64,000 bases of DNA, taken from contig CM055109.1 in NCBI GenBank assembly GCA_029204225.1, positions 37,112,991 through 37,176,990 of the forward strand. The letters run 5' to 3'. How positions within the stretch are numbered: the stretch's first letter is position 1; every line of letters starts with the position of its first letter. The notes beneath the pieces are model-generated. The model saw only the letters and a list, made by a program, of their open reading frames with translations. It had not been told where the DNA came from and did not search any database. Below are positions 12,086 through 22,213 of this stretch, piece after piece. Position numbers and translations under genes: made by a program. The DNA comes from Diphasiastrum complanatum. Lineage: Eukaryota; Streptophyta; Lycopodiopsida; Lycopodiales; Lycopodiaceae.

Positions 12086-12198
12086 GGGGGGAAGGCCCTG
12101 CCTGAGGGCATTCCTTGCTGGGAGGGCCCTTGCCCGAGGGCGGGAGCCCGAGGGCAGGCCCCAACCAGCAAGGAAGGCCCGAGGGCTTCGGGCCTTCC
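12086..12198. repeat. GC-rich palindrome cluster
   Basis: Three exact copies of GCCCGAGGGC occur at 12132-12141, 12146-12155 and 12177-12186. A 10-bp perfect stem GGAAGGCCCG / CGGGCCTTCC (12172-12181 with 12189-12198) has a 7-nt loop. A wider inverted pair TCCTTGCTGG / CCAGCAAGGA sits at 12112-12121 and 12165-12174. The block is far more GC-rich than its surroundings. Confidence 0.8.
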
Positions 12199-12223
12199 CC
12201 TACGTAATGCCATTGTGCGAAGG

Positions 12224-12336
12224 TTTTTTTTTTTTTTTTTCCATTTTTTGGCTGTATGGTACGGCTATACGGCCGTATGCGTGGACCAGTTTTTTTTTCA
12301 TTTTTTGGCGCGTGGACCAGTTTTTTTTTTTTTTTA
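12224..12336. repeat. Poly-T tracts with a repeated short unit
   Basis: Runs of about 16, 9 and 15 T are separated by two copies of a CATTTTTTGGC-type segment and two copies of CGTGGACCAG. It looks like a small duplicated module directly after the GC palindromes. Confidence 0.6.
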
Positions 12337-12400
12337 ACGTTTGTGGTGGAATGTGGATGTGTACAGCCAATGACGGGCTGCCACATAGCACATGCACATG

Positions 12401-12520
12401 CCACCGGAGAGAGGAGAGAGAACGTGCATTCCACCGGAGAGAGGAGAGAGAACATGCATTCCACCGGAGAGAGGAGAGAGAAAGTGAATTCCACCGGAGA
12501 GAGGAGAGAGAATGACAGAT
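12401..12520. repeat. 30-bp minisatellite, four copies
   Basis: The block CCACCGGAGAGAGGAGAGAG starts at 12401, 12431, 12461 and 12491, each followed by a 10-bp variable part (AACGTGCATT, AACATGCATT, AAAGTGAATT, AATGACAGAT). Because the unit is a multiple of three, long frames stay open across it on both strands; these are not genes. Confidence 0.95.
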
Positions 12521-13011
12521 TTCTAAGAGAGAGAAAATTGGATGGACATTATGCTCCTGGAGGTGGTCCCAAAATACAAAGGACACCTGAGCACAAGGCA
12601 TTACGTGTAGTTAATGGTCCAAGTATGGCATCCTGCGTGTATAAGCCCATCTTGAAGAGCCTGTCAATAGTTAGTTTCGTTAGGCCCCAAGTATGGCATC
12701 CTGCGTGCATAAGTCCAACTTGTGGTGCCATTAGTCATTAGGGGCAAGCAAACAATTTTGAAAAGTCTCAAGGTTTTAACTTAGACTTAAAAAAAGTTTG
12801 TAAAAGTCAAAGTCAAGTTTCCTAAAATGAAACTTGCATTGCATATTGAGACTTAAAGTGTCGTGTCCCATAAGTAAGTCTAGAAAGAAACTCCACAAGC
12901 TTCTATAAAGAGAAGCCCTTTGTATGTGATTTTCATCCTTAATGCAACAGAGCTTAGTGCTGCTATTTTGGATCCACATGTGCTAACTTTGGTGTTTGGC
13001 TAATATTACTG
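12521..13011. other. Short stretch, nothing recognised
   Basis: It contains a repeated phrase AAGTATGGCATCCTGCGTG at about 12622 and 12690 (two copies about 68 bp apart) but no gene. Confidence 0.5.
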
Positions 13012-13016
13012 TGACT

Positions 13017-13844
13017 TGTCGCGTGAGCGCATGTGTGGGACTGATTCGTGTTCGTCCTCTTCGTCTTCTTTATCGTGAACAATTTTCTGTCTTCAAATTT
13101 TCTTTTGTGCGGAAGCCCTTATAGGATCCCAGACACTCGACTATGCATCACAGAACATATTTTATTCTAGCAATCATGATACATAGCACAAGACGAGATG
13201 TGCGAAAATAGAGTGACTGTATTATCAGTTTTAGTTTAGAGTGAATTCGTCAGTGTCTCGCTCGTTGGCAGAATGACATTCTACTCTTTCGCTATGTTCT
13301 GCTCGTTGGTAGACTTTCATGCATAGCTATGGTGTCTTTACTTTCTTACTCTATTCGCTACGTCTCTCTCTGTCTCTTACAGATATTTGTATTCACACAC
13401 TTTTTTTATGATCCAGAGAGGATCGTATATACCTCAACTATGTGGAGTTTACAAAATAGCTAAACATTGAATCACATGACTAGTTAACGCTAATCAACTA
13501 GTTAGTTAGTCTCCGTCGTTACTACTCGTTTCAGTTGGGCGTGGAGCCCGTTGAGCTGCCAGTTGACAGCGCAAAAGATTTTTTGTTCGTCTGATTCGTA
13601 ATCTCCCGTTCTTTTCGTTTCTTTTTGTAGTTTTCGTTTCGCGTCCCTTTTGCGATTTGCGGTTTTGGAGGTGTGTTTGCGATTCGCGAATTCGTGCTTC
13701 GAGTCAAAGACACGTTGACTGTCGCGAATTGTTCTCGTTCGTGCTTTGAGTCAAAGACACGTTGACTGTCGCGAATTGTTCTCGTTCGACCTTTGTGTCT
13801 TGTTCGTGCTGCGACAAAGTTGCAAGAGTTCACCATTTCTGACA
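13017..13844 (-). repeat. 3' LTR of copia-2
   Basis: 828 bp; TGTC...GACA ends; aligns along its length with the other LTR with scattered differences and small indels, so insertion was not recent. Confidence 0.93.
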
Positions 13845-13911
13845 CTCCCTCTTGAACCTTGCTTGTTCGTTCAATCCAATTGCCTCTCTTTGCTTGGTAA
13901 AGAGTGGCTTG

Positions 13912-15010
13912 TCAAGCAGTTTCGTGAGGAGATCTACAATTATACTTTTTGATTTTATGAATTTGACATGGAGCTCTCCTTTCGAGATTAAATCTCAAAT
14001 GTGATGGTACTTCAGAGATATGTGCTTCATCTTTGAATGGAAGATAGGATCCTGGGACAAATAGATTCCACTCTAGGAGTCCATCATCATCCTGCTTGGC
14101 CCCTCTTGTGGTATCTCGATTGCCTCCAATTTCTTGCTGCTCTGGAGTCTGGGGTCCTGCATTCTGATTTGATGACTGTCCTCGATCTCCCTCTTGAATA
14201 GGCAGCAGTGTGAAGATCTCATGGCCTCTTTCGTCTTTCAGTCCAGGGAATGTGGACTCGTCGAACTTTACATCTCTGCTCGAAACAACCTTCTTCGTGG
14301 TTGGATCGTAGAGTCTGTACACATGTGTTCCGTTCGAGTAGCCGACCATGATTGTTTGCTCGGATTTGTCGTCGAGCTTGCTTCTCTTTTCCTTTGGAAT
14401 GTGATTGTATGCTGCACATCCAAACACTCGTGCGTATGACAAATCAAACTTTCTGCCTGTCCACATCTCGTATGGTGTCTTGTTCTCCAACGTTGTCATT
14501 GTAGTTCTGTCTTGTAGGTGTACAGCTGCAGCTATTGCTTCGGCCCAGAATTGGCCTGGCAATTGAGCTTGTGCTATCATGCATCTGGCTCCTTCGACTA
14601 GCGTTCTGTTTTTTCTTTCTGCGACACCGTTGTATTTTGGTGTGTATGCAAGAGTGAACTGGTGTTCTATCCCCTGTTCTTCGCAGAATCTTGAGAATTC
14701 TGTGCTTTTGTATTCACCTCCATTGTCAGATCTAAAGATCTGTATCCTTTTTGAGGTGTGTCGCTTTGCGAATGTCACGAACTTCTTGAAAGAATCAAAT
14801 ACTTCGGATTTCTTCTTCAAGTAGTAGATCGTGGTCATTCGCTGTAATCATCTACAAACGTTAGAAAATATCTCGAACCTGAGAGCGAATATGTTTTCAT
14901 CGGTCCACACACATCAAAGTGGACAAGCTCAAAAACTTCCTTGGCTCTTCTTCCTTCGTGTGTGAATGGATTCCGATGTTGCTTGCCTTTCTCACAAGCT
15001 TCACAGAACT
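13912..15010 (-). pseudogene. copia-2 integrase and RNase H remnant
   Basis: The minus strand encodes the integrase zinc finger (CEACEKGK), first acidic residue (LVHFDVCGPM), TFVDDYS, a frameshift near 14838, then SDNGGEYKS and NGVAERKNRT, so the acidic triad is still present. The integrase tail (GYSNGTHVYRLYDP) runs into TTRGAKQDDDGLLEWN. Near 14040 it jumps directly to a frameshifted end of RNase H. RT is absent, the equivalent of a deletion of roughly 2 kb. Confidence 0.85.
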
Positions 15011-16430
15011 CAGCCTCGGGCCTTGATATTTTGAGACCTGTGACAATGTCCTTTGTGGTCGTCGTACAGGCTCCGCATGTTCAAATGATACATTCTCCTA
15101 TGCCAGAGCTGATCTTCGTTTTCTGAAGCATTTAATATGCTATCAGAGTTGCTGATTATTTTGGCCTGGTAGAGGTTTCCTTCTCTGCATATGATTGTCA
15201 GCAACTTGTTTGTCGTCTTCTCGATCATACGACAAGTGTTGTCGTCGAACAAAACTTGAATGCCTAGATCTGTCATCTTGGAGATAGATAGCAGATTTTT
15301 TCTAAGTGAGGGCACATAGAGTGCTCCTGGCAGCTCTGCTTGGCCTGACAGTGTTTGTAGCTGTAGAGAGCCGATGCCCTTGACATCATGTCTGCTTCCA
15401 TCGCCTAGAATTACCGCTCTGTCGTTTTCGAGTTCGCAAAAGTTGATCAAGATCTTCTTGTTGCAGGTTATGTGAGACGGTGCTCCTGAATTGATGACCA
15501 CATCGTCGTCATGTTCGGAGTAGCTTGTTGAAGCTTCATCGAGTATCGTGAAAGCTTCGTCACCTCTTTCTACATCTTTAGATGATTCTGCAACGTTTGC
15601 CTTTTCAGCTTTGTTTTTTCTTTTTGGGTTGAATCTGCAGTCGTATGCAGAATGTCCTTTCTTCTTGCAGTGCATGCAAGGTATTGCTGGATTGAACCAA
15701 CATTTGTTGGTCGTATGGCCTGGTTTGTGGAACTGATCGCAGGAAGAAGATTGTTGATTCGAGGACTTCGTCTTCTCGAATCTTGGCTTGTTTTTGTTCT
15801 TCTTCTTTCCTTTCGTAAAGAGAGCCTTCTCTTTATCACTACTTCCCTCTCCTTCGTCTCTCATCAGTCTCTCATCAGCGACAAGACTAACTGCTTTGTC
15901 GAATGTCATATCTGGTAGACTTAGTACGAGCATTCTCAGCGGTTGATAGGACGTCGGTAGAGATTTCATGAAGTACATCAGCTACTATGGTGCTGGGACC
16001 TGGTGCTCTTGTCCTGATGCAGCGAGTTGAGCGAAGATCGTTCTGATCTTCTCAACGTGCTGATCCAACTGGTTGCCATCCCACCATATTGATTGCAGCT
16101 GATTGTGTGCATGACTGAAGCTACAGTCCTCACTTCCTACTTCTGCTTTAATCTTTCTCATGTTGCATGGTTGTTTTTGCAGTCTTCAATCTACATGAGT
16201 AGATCTTCATTTATGGACGAAATGATGATCACCATTGCGCGCTCATGCTTTCTGATCCATTCAGTTCTCCTCAAGTCTCCCTCTGGAGGCTGCACCTCTG
16301 AGAGCTCGGTCACCGACCAGATTCCTTCGCTCTTCAGGAGTGTTTTGATTTTGAATTTCCAGATTCTGTAATTTGCGCCATCGAGACTGATTGCTAATCT
16401 GGTCTGGATTGTCGTAGCCATATTATGTTG
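15010..16430 (-). pseudogene. copia-2 gag and protease
   Basis: The gag start MATTIQTRLAISLDGANYR lies at 16421. After a frame break near 16000-16190, 15978-15010 carries the gag tail, two knuckle-like segments (CDQFHKPGHTTNKCW and CMHCKKKGHSAYDC), protease with INSGAPSH (the catalytic Asp is replaced by Asn), and pre-integrase HRRMYHLN. The loss of the protease aspartate and the frame break mark it as inactive. Confidence 0.85.
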
Positions 16431-16470
16431 TCTGGAAGAATCACTGCTGGGATATCAGTAGTGACAACCT

Positions 16471-16486
16471 GTTGGCTCTGATACCA
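16471..16486 (-). promoter_or_regulatory. Primer-binding site of copia-2
   Basis: The minus strand reads TGGTATCAGAGCCAAC directly after the LTR, matching the site used with initiator tRNA-Met. Confidence 0.9.
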
Positions 16487-17312
16487 TGTCGCGCGAGCAT
16501 GTGTGTGGGACTGATTCGTGTTCGTCCTCTTCGTCTTCTTTATCACGAACAATTTTTTGTCTTCAAATTTTCTTTTGTGCGGAAGCCCTTACAGGATCCT
16601 AGACACTCGACTACGCATCATAGAACATATTTTATTCTAGCAATCATAATTCATAGCACAAGATGAGATGTACAAAAATAGAGTGACTGTATTATCAGTT
16701 TTAGTTTAGAGTGAATTCGTCAGTGTCTCGCTCGTTGGCAGAATGACATTCTGCTCGTTGGTAGACTTTCATGCATAGCTATGGTGTCTTTACTTTCTTA
16801 CTCTATTCGCTACGTCTCTCTCTGTCTCTTACAGATATCTGTATTCACACACTTTTTTTATGATCCAGAGAGGATCGTATATACCTCAACTATGTGGAGT
16901 TTACAAAATAGCTAAACGTTGAAACACATGACTAGGTAACGCTAATCAACTAGTTAGTTAGTCTCCGTCGTTACTACTCGTTTCAGTTGGGCGTGAAGCT
17001 CGTGTTGAGCTGCCAGCTGGCAGTGCAAAAGATTTTTCGTTCGTTTGATGCGTAGTCTCCCATTTTCCTTCATTCTTTTCGTAGTTTTCATTTCGCGTCC
17101 CTTTTGCGGTTTGCGGTTCTGGAGGTGTGTTTGCGATTCATGATTGATTTGCGAATCGTTCGTGCTTCGAGTCAAAGACACGTTGACTGTTGCGAATTGT
17201 TCTCGTTTGTGCTTCGAGTCAAAGACACGTTGACTATCACGAATTGTTCTCGTTCGACCTTCGTGTCTTGTTCGTGCTACGACAAAGTTGCAGGAGTTCA
17301 CCATTTCTGACA
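16487..17312 (-). repeat. 5' LTR of copia-2
   Basis: 826 bp; same ends as the left LTR. Its inner edge is set by the adjacent primer-binding site and its outer edge by the target-site duplication. Confidence 0.93.
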
Positions 17313-17317
17313 TGACT

Positions 17318-20260
17318 TTGTGTTGAATGCATTTATTTCTAAGTTCTTGCTATTTTAGCCCCTTTTAGCATATGTGCTTAATATTTGAAGGTTTTCTAAT
17401 TATTATAAAGCTTGTAGAGGGAGTAGGAGGGCGTGGAGCCTTGGTTAGGAGATAGATTAAAGAGAGGGAAAAAAGAGAGAGAGAGAGAGTGTGTGTGTGT
17501 GTCTTCTTGACAACAACTCATGCTTCAACCTCATAAATTACATCAACCCCGACAACAATGAGCTTACCAATAAATCGATAATGGAGCATATCTAGAATTT
17601 GCATAAGCAACAAATGGAATAGCTCACGGCTCAATTCGATCAAAATTTGAAGGCAGTCTAGAATACTGCAGTATGAAAACCATAACCAAATCAAGAGCAA
17701 TATCCTTGGCAGGACAATGTATGGTGTTCCATTTGTACCAGAACCACACTTCGAATGAGTGTGTAGTTCTAAAGCATAATTTGATGCTAATGCAGAGATA
17801 TTGTCATGTATGTAATGCTTCTTCATCAAGGAGCACTTAATGTAGCACCAAGGCTTAGACCACTCCCCCAATATTAGAGTATGGCAATATCAACACCACC
17901 AATGTCGAGCATTCCTCTAGCAGCTCAAGTGAATCTCATAGTGGCATAAATAGATCTTTTTTTCCAAAAAGAGATGGAACAATGATACAAACTAGAAGAA
18001 TTTTTCATTGATCTTTCCATTAATGAGTACTACGCAGCATATATTGCACAATCACAACATTAAGGAGAAAGATCATATTGATGTTATGGATGCAAAGAAG
18101 GCCAGCAAATTGTTGAATGTTCCAATAAGGGAATCTATACATCTTTCTGGCGTGAGTGTGGATATGGACACTTATATAAAAACCATCCATTGAAACTAAT
18201 CCCCACTTACCATTAAACTGGATTGTGGTCCACCCAATAGAAATGAAGAAAAATCTACACCACACAATACCGAGGAGACCTCCCTATTCCAACATATCAA
18301 TATTAGCTATTACATGAGCTAAATAATGCAACGAGGTAGCTCCCACATCATGTTGTAAAGCTAGCTCCACTTTACTCTTGTCACCACTAGCTCTAGCATG
18401 GTTCTTGATGCTAGTATCATTCATGTTGTTCCTGGTGCCACTCTTGGCACCACTTTGACTAGAGTGTAGTTAGCACCAAATTCCTAGGACTTAGAAATTT
18501 TGATAGGTTCTAGCAGATTTCAGAGAGCTCAAATCGATGTGCAATCACCTCACATGATCTAGGCAAGATATAAGGAAGTCTAAGAATCAATAAATTCTAG
18601 AGAGAGAAATTTCTAGAAAGAGAAAAATGTGTTTTATAATATAGTCAAAGTATTTACTATGAGAAAAAGTGCTTAACTATACACTAGAACTATAGGGGAT
18701 GCGGGTTGCACAAGCTTCAACCAAGTCTCGATGCCCTTGGATGGAATGATATCTTGGTGCCAACCTTGGCATGGTAGTCCCCCAGAGACTAGGGTTGGTC
18801 ACACACTTCAAAAGGAATCTTCTCTGTTTGCTGATATTTTTGCACAAAAAATTGGGCTAATATTGAAGTCTATTTTCACAAAACTGTCAAAATCGACATG
18901 TAAACTCGGCTAGTAGAAAAAAAATTGGCATAAACTTGCATGTCAAATTGGTTTTACGGCTTCTAAAATTGTCCGGTTGCGGAATTGAAAATAGCTGACA
19001 AACCTGTGCTAAAATTTCACCATGTACTAAGACAATTTTTATTAATATATACTTGCCTAGTGTATTTTTTAGGGAAACCGGTTTGTCAAGGGAGCCCTAG
19101 AGATGAAAATTGTTGTAAAAAATTGGGTCTGAAAAAGATGGTGACAATGCAAAAAAATCTAAGCAAATTGATGCTAAACGGGAAAATTCAAGCAAGTTCC
19201 GGGCACCAAGTAAAATGTGCGGGCCAAGTTGGTAACCCAACAGAGCAAAAACCCAAACAAACAGGCCAACTTGTGCACGCTATCAGAAAAAATCAAGGAA
19301 AGGCCAAATGTGGTGCTAAGAAAAATGGAGGCCATCTACAAACATGGGGGTTGACAAAAGGTAACACCCAAAATTTGGATAATAATGCAGAAGAAACCTT
19401 GGAAGCCAAGAAAGGGTACACCCACTAGCCTTTGAAAAAAAAACTTGACCATCGATGCTATTTTGGGTGTACCTAAAGGCAAGCTTTGAATGCCTCACTC
19501 CGCCCACTCTCTCACCATTTACTATGGAGGCCACTTGATGTACCTTCCAATGAGGAGTGGACACTTGGAAAGAAGAGCATGAAATGTATGAAGGTTGGCA
19601 AAACCCCATCTTGAAGAGGGACCATTGGGGTTTGACTATAAAAGAAGCCCACTCCTTGTATTTTATGGTTAGTAGATTTTGATTATAGGTGTCTTGTGTT
19701 GTTGAGTGTTAGTAACTTTGTTGGTTAGTTCCCTTTTGTTGTTATGCATGTTAGTAGTGCAATGCTAGTTGCTTCTTATGGGATGTTGAGGCTAGTTCCA
19801 TGTTGTGGTGAGGAGAGTTGAGTGGAGAGAGTGTCTTGTGGGATAGCGGGGTGAGTTCATTATTGATTCATTGTTGTTGGTAGAGTTTGGGTGGTTGGCA
19901 TTGTGATTGTTGTTGGGTAATTGAAATTGGATTGTAAGATTGTTAGTATTGCAATGATTGTTGGATGTTAGTGAGGGTTAGAAGTTGAGAGAGTGTTTTT
20001 GCTTGAATGTTAGAATGGAGAGATTTTTTATTGTGAGAGCACCAATAAGGTTGCTTGTCTCTTGTTGTCAGAGTAATTGATTGTATGTTAATGCTCATGG
20101 CTTGCTTGTTTAGAGTTTAAAGTTGCTTTGGGTCTTTTTTGTTTGAGGGATGAGCTAAATAGTAATGCATTTGGATTGGGAGTGTGAGAATGCTAAGGGT
20201 TAAAAGAGTTGTTTGTGTGATGTCTTGATTAAATGATGTTCAGAGTTGGTTGATTAGTTG
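17318..20260. other. Long stretch without a recognisable gene
   Basis: It contains an (AG)n(TG)n microsatellite at 17474-17502. A segment at 18145-18290 recurs at 52375-52505. A 148-codon open frame at 18985-19428 is Lys/Gln/Gly-rich with no domain I recognise. A TATAAAA-like box near 19636 is followed by a T/G-rich tract to 20260. The last two could be the promoter and leader of an unrecognised element, but nothing shows this directly. Confidence 0.45.
18145..18290. repeat. Dispersed repeat, copy 1
   Basis: Shares GAGTGTGGAT, ACCATTAAACTGG, a GATCCAC/GGTCCAC block and ACACCGAG/ATACCGAG in the same order with 52375-52505. The family is unknown. Confidence 0.6.
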
Positions 20261-20319
20261 TCTTGCAACGTTAAATGATTCTTGGTTACATATGCATTTT
20301 ATTGGGTTGGTGTTGGCCT

Positions 20320-20612
20320 AAAGGTCACCGTTTGAAAAAGGAAGTATTGCTCCTACAATATGATATACCCACATATTTTACATTCATTTCAAATGGTAAA
20401 CTAGTAAGTAGTTGTAAACATTTTTATTCTTCTTTGATAGCTTATATCAACAATCAGTTATATAATAGCTATTCTTATATTATTATCTTAAAAGATGTGT
20501 TTTTAAATGCAGAACAATTTGTGTCAATTTTTTGCAGGTACATAAAAGACACGAGCTTGAGATTAAATGCAGAGATATTGGTGAAACTATTCAAATATTG
20601 GAGGAACATTGA
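20320..20612 (+). pseudogene. Gene X, copy A: last two exons
   Basis: An exon ending SNGKL at 20403 is followed by a GTAAGT donor, an intron, a TTTGCAG acceptor and a final exon at 20538-20612. That exon reads VHKRHELEIKCRDIGETIQ, then ILEEH and a stop. The same two-exon structure, same splice positions and identical 19 residues occur at 25834 onward. The region before the intron is ubiquitin-like in pattern (hydrophobic strands ending FxFxFNGKLV in copy B), which is inference from shape only. The rest of the gene is absent here. Confidence 0.6.
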
Positions 20613-20849
20613 AATTTAGTATCAAAACAATAAAAATCCATCATCATTATGGAATACAAAACAAGTAGAAATTGCAATACAATGTTATCACATAGACACA
20701 ACTTTATTGTAACAATCCATATTCATATCAATGAAAATCTCAAAGATGGTTTGTGTACAAGTAATATTGTATCTTTCTTTTGATGATGATATGTACATGT
20801 TTACGTACACTTGAAATATAATAAAAGTAAAATTTCTACTCAATATTTT

Positions 20850-21012
20850 TGTTCGGGAATGACCCGTTTTGTGATTGCTTTGATTGCTTAGGCTGATGCG
20901 TTTAGTGCTCAGTTGTGTGAGCCTATTCTTGGCGGCAGTGCTCTACACTGTGTGTTTAAATTTGCAGGACCTAGATACTCGACTACGGATCACAAACAAT
21001 GTAACAATTTTT
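20850..21012 (-). repeat. Inverted copia LTR end fragment
   Basis: Reverse complement of the last about 155 bp of the LTR that ends at 22180. It begins exactly at the LTR terminus (TGTTCGGGAATGACCC against TGTCCAGGAATGACCC). The match stops abruptly at 21012, where the leader of the H3-like gene begins. Confidence 0.8.
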
Positions 21013-21158
21013 TTTTGATTCCATCTACGCTCGAAAGCAATATTCTATTGCTGATATCGATTTCAAGCACGCACTAGGTTTTTTTTTTTTGGTTCCTATC
21101 CTTTGCACTCCAAAGCAATATTCGATTTTTTGTTAGTTTTTTTAATTCGTTGTTAATA
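21013..21158 (+). promoter_or_regulatory. ATG-free leader with paired short motifs (H3L copy A)
   Basis: Contains CGCTCGAAAGCAATATT (from about 21029) followed by its inverted relative ATATCGATTTCAAGC (about 21054-21070), and a third copy near 21105. The same motif family fills the leader of copy B. There is no ATG before 21159. The upstream promoter has been replaced by an LTR fragment. Confidence 0.55.
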
Positions 21159-21602
21159 ATGATGGCCCGTGTCAAGTCCATAGCCCACGAATGTACAATA
21201 GCTCAGTCCTCTTTTGCCCGTATCCCCCCTGATAGTAGCCGTTGTCGTGGACGAAAGCAAGTCTGGCTGAGAGAGATTAAGAGATTACATAGATCAACTG
21301 AATTATTGATTCTTAAATCTCCTTTCAGCCAATCTATTAGAAATGTCACAATTTCTTTAGGGTTGCATGTGAGATTTACTGCCACTGCCATGGAATCCCT
21401 GCAAGGTGCTGTAGAGAATTCTCTGGCCCAGTTTTTTGAGAATTCATGTATTCTAGTCGTGCACGATAAGCGTGTTACTGTCATGCCTAAGGATTTCGTA
21501 ATTCTCGAACAACTTTGGGCACATTATTCAAATCTTCATGTTGATAATGCTAGTACCTCCAGGGATTTGACTTTGGACAAGACAGATGCCCACCACCTCT
21601 AG
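21159..21602 (+). CDS. Histone H3-like protein, intact ORF (H3L copy A)
   Basis: Open frame of 147 residues from paired ATGs at 21159 and 21162. Residues 37-126 align without gaps to the histone H3 core: LREIKRLHRSTELLI (alpha-N), the alpha-1 and loop-1 region, ESLQGAVENSLAQFFE (alpha-2), then DKRVTVMPKD (loop-2 and start of alpha-3). The N-tail starts MARVKS, recalling the canonical ARTKQ start, but is shorter and lacks the K9/K27 contexts. After alpha-3 comes a tail absent from normal H3, starting LHVDNASTSRDL. Relative to copy B, a 2-nt deletion near 21585 shifts the frame, so the basic tail TTSRRKRKQ is now read out of frame. It differs too much from canonical H3 to be a normal nucleosomal H3. 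The tail and normal-length loop 1 argue against simple CENH3. Confidence 0.75.
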   Translation: MMARVKSIAHECTIAQSSFARIPPDSSRCRGRKQVWLREIKRLHRSTELLILKSPFSQSIRNVTISLGLHVRFTATAMESLQGAVENSLAQFFENSCILVVHDKRVTVMPKDFVILEQLWAHYSNLHVDNASTSRDLTLDKTDAHHL

Positions 21603-21739
21603 GAGAAAAAGAAAGCAGTCTCATCCCATTAAAGAAGGATATCGTAGGCTAGCTACTTCTGCTCCCCAAAAGTTGACGTGCTGAAAAAGATTATCGGGCA
21701 TGGCCGACATATCGACCTCCCAACGACGGCTTGAAGCTA

Positions 21740-22180
21740 TCAAGCTGTCACGCTCGTCCGCCAAAAGGCAACGTTACTAGAGAGACAGTTAACTAGAGAT
21801 TTAGCATTAAGTTGTCTTGTAATTTTTCTTTAAGCTATCTTGTAAACTCCACATAATGGATATATAAAAATACAGATTAAACACACAGAAAAAAGCATGA
21901 GAGTGTGTGCAGACAAAGAATAGAGCTGTGCACGTTAGTCCGCCAACGAGTGAGATATTGAATGACTCACCCTGGAATTAAACACAAAAATACAGTCTAT
22001 TCTACCATCTCTAATTGTCACGCTGCATTGATTGCTACATTGTTTGTGATCTGTAGTCGAGTATCTAGGTCATGCAAATTTAAACACACAGTGTAGAGCA
22101 TTGCTGCCAAGAATAGGCTCACACAGTTGAGCACCAAACACATCAGCCTAAGCAATCATGAAACGGGTCATTCCTGGACA
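21740..22180 (+). repeat. 5' LTR of truncated copia element (copia-3)
   Basis: Ends GGACA at 22180 next to a primer-binding site. It contains TTGTAAACTCCACATA and a TATATAAAAATAC TATA region shared with the copia-2 LTR. The left boundary is uncertain. Confidence 0.6.
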
Positions 22181-22194
22181 TGGTATCAGAGTCG
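22181..22194 (+). promoter_or_regulatory. Primer-binding site of copia-3
   Basis: TGGTATCAGAGTCG directly after the LTR end; tRNA-Met type. Confidence 0.85.
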
Positions 22195-22213
22195 ATTATC
22201 TAGATAACACAAT

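Larger units (their letters stand above)
13017..17312 (-). mobile_element. Complete-ended, RT-less copia element (copia-2)
   Basis: Two direct repeats begin TGTC and end GACA (13017-13844 and 16487-17312). They are flanked by the same 5-bp sequence TGACT at 13012-13016 and 17313-17317, a target-site duplication. A tRNA-Met-type primer-binding site adjoins the right LTR, and a polypurine tract (AAGAGGGAG on the minus strand) adjoins the left, so the element is on the minus strand. Only gag, protease and integrase regions remain between them. RT and most of RNase H are missing, so any movement would have needed help from another element. Confidence 0.95.

Noticed and set aside
12081-12741. Long overlapping open frames on both strands
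   Set aside because: They are kept open by the 30-bp minisatellite (a multiple of three) and by GC-rich and poly-T tracts; no domain is present.
17518-17871. 117-codon minus-strand frame
   Set aside because: Hydrophobic composition but no recognisable motif, repeat or splice context; likely chance.
21159-21602. Calling the H3-like ORF a CENH3
   Set aside because: Loop 1 has canonical length and there is an added C-terminal tail; without a tree the centromeric role is unsupported.
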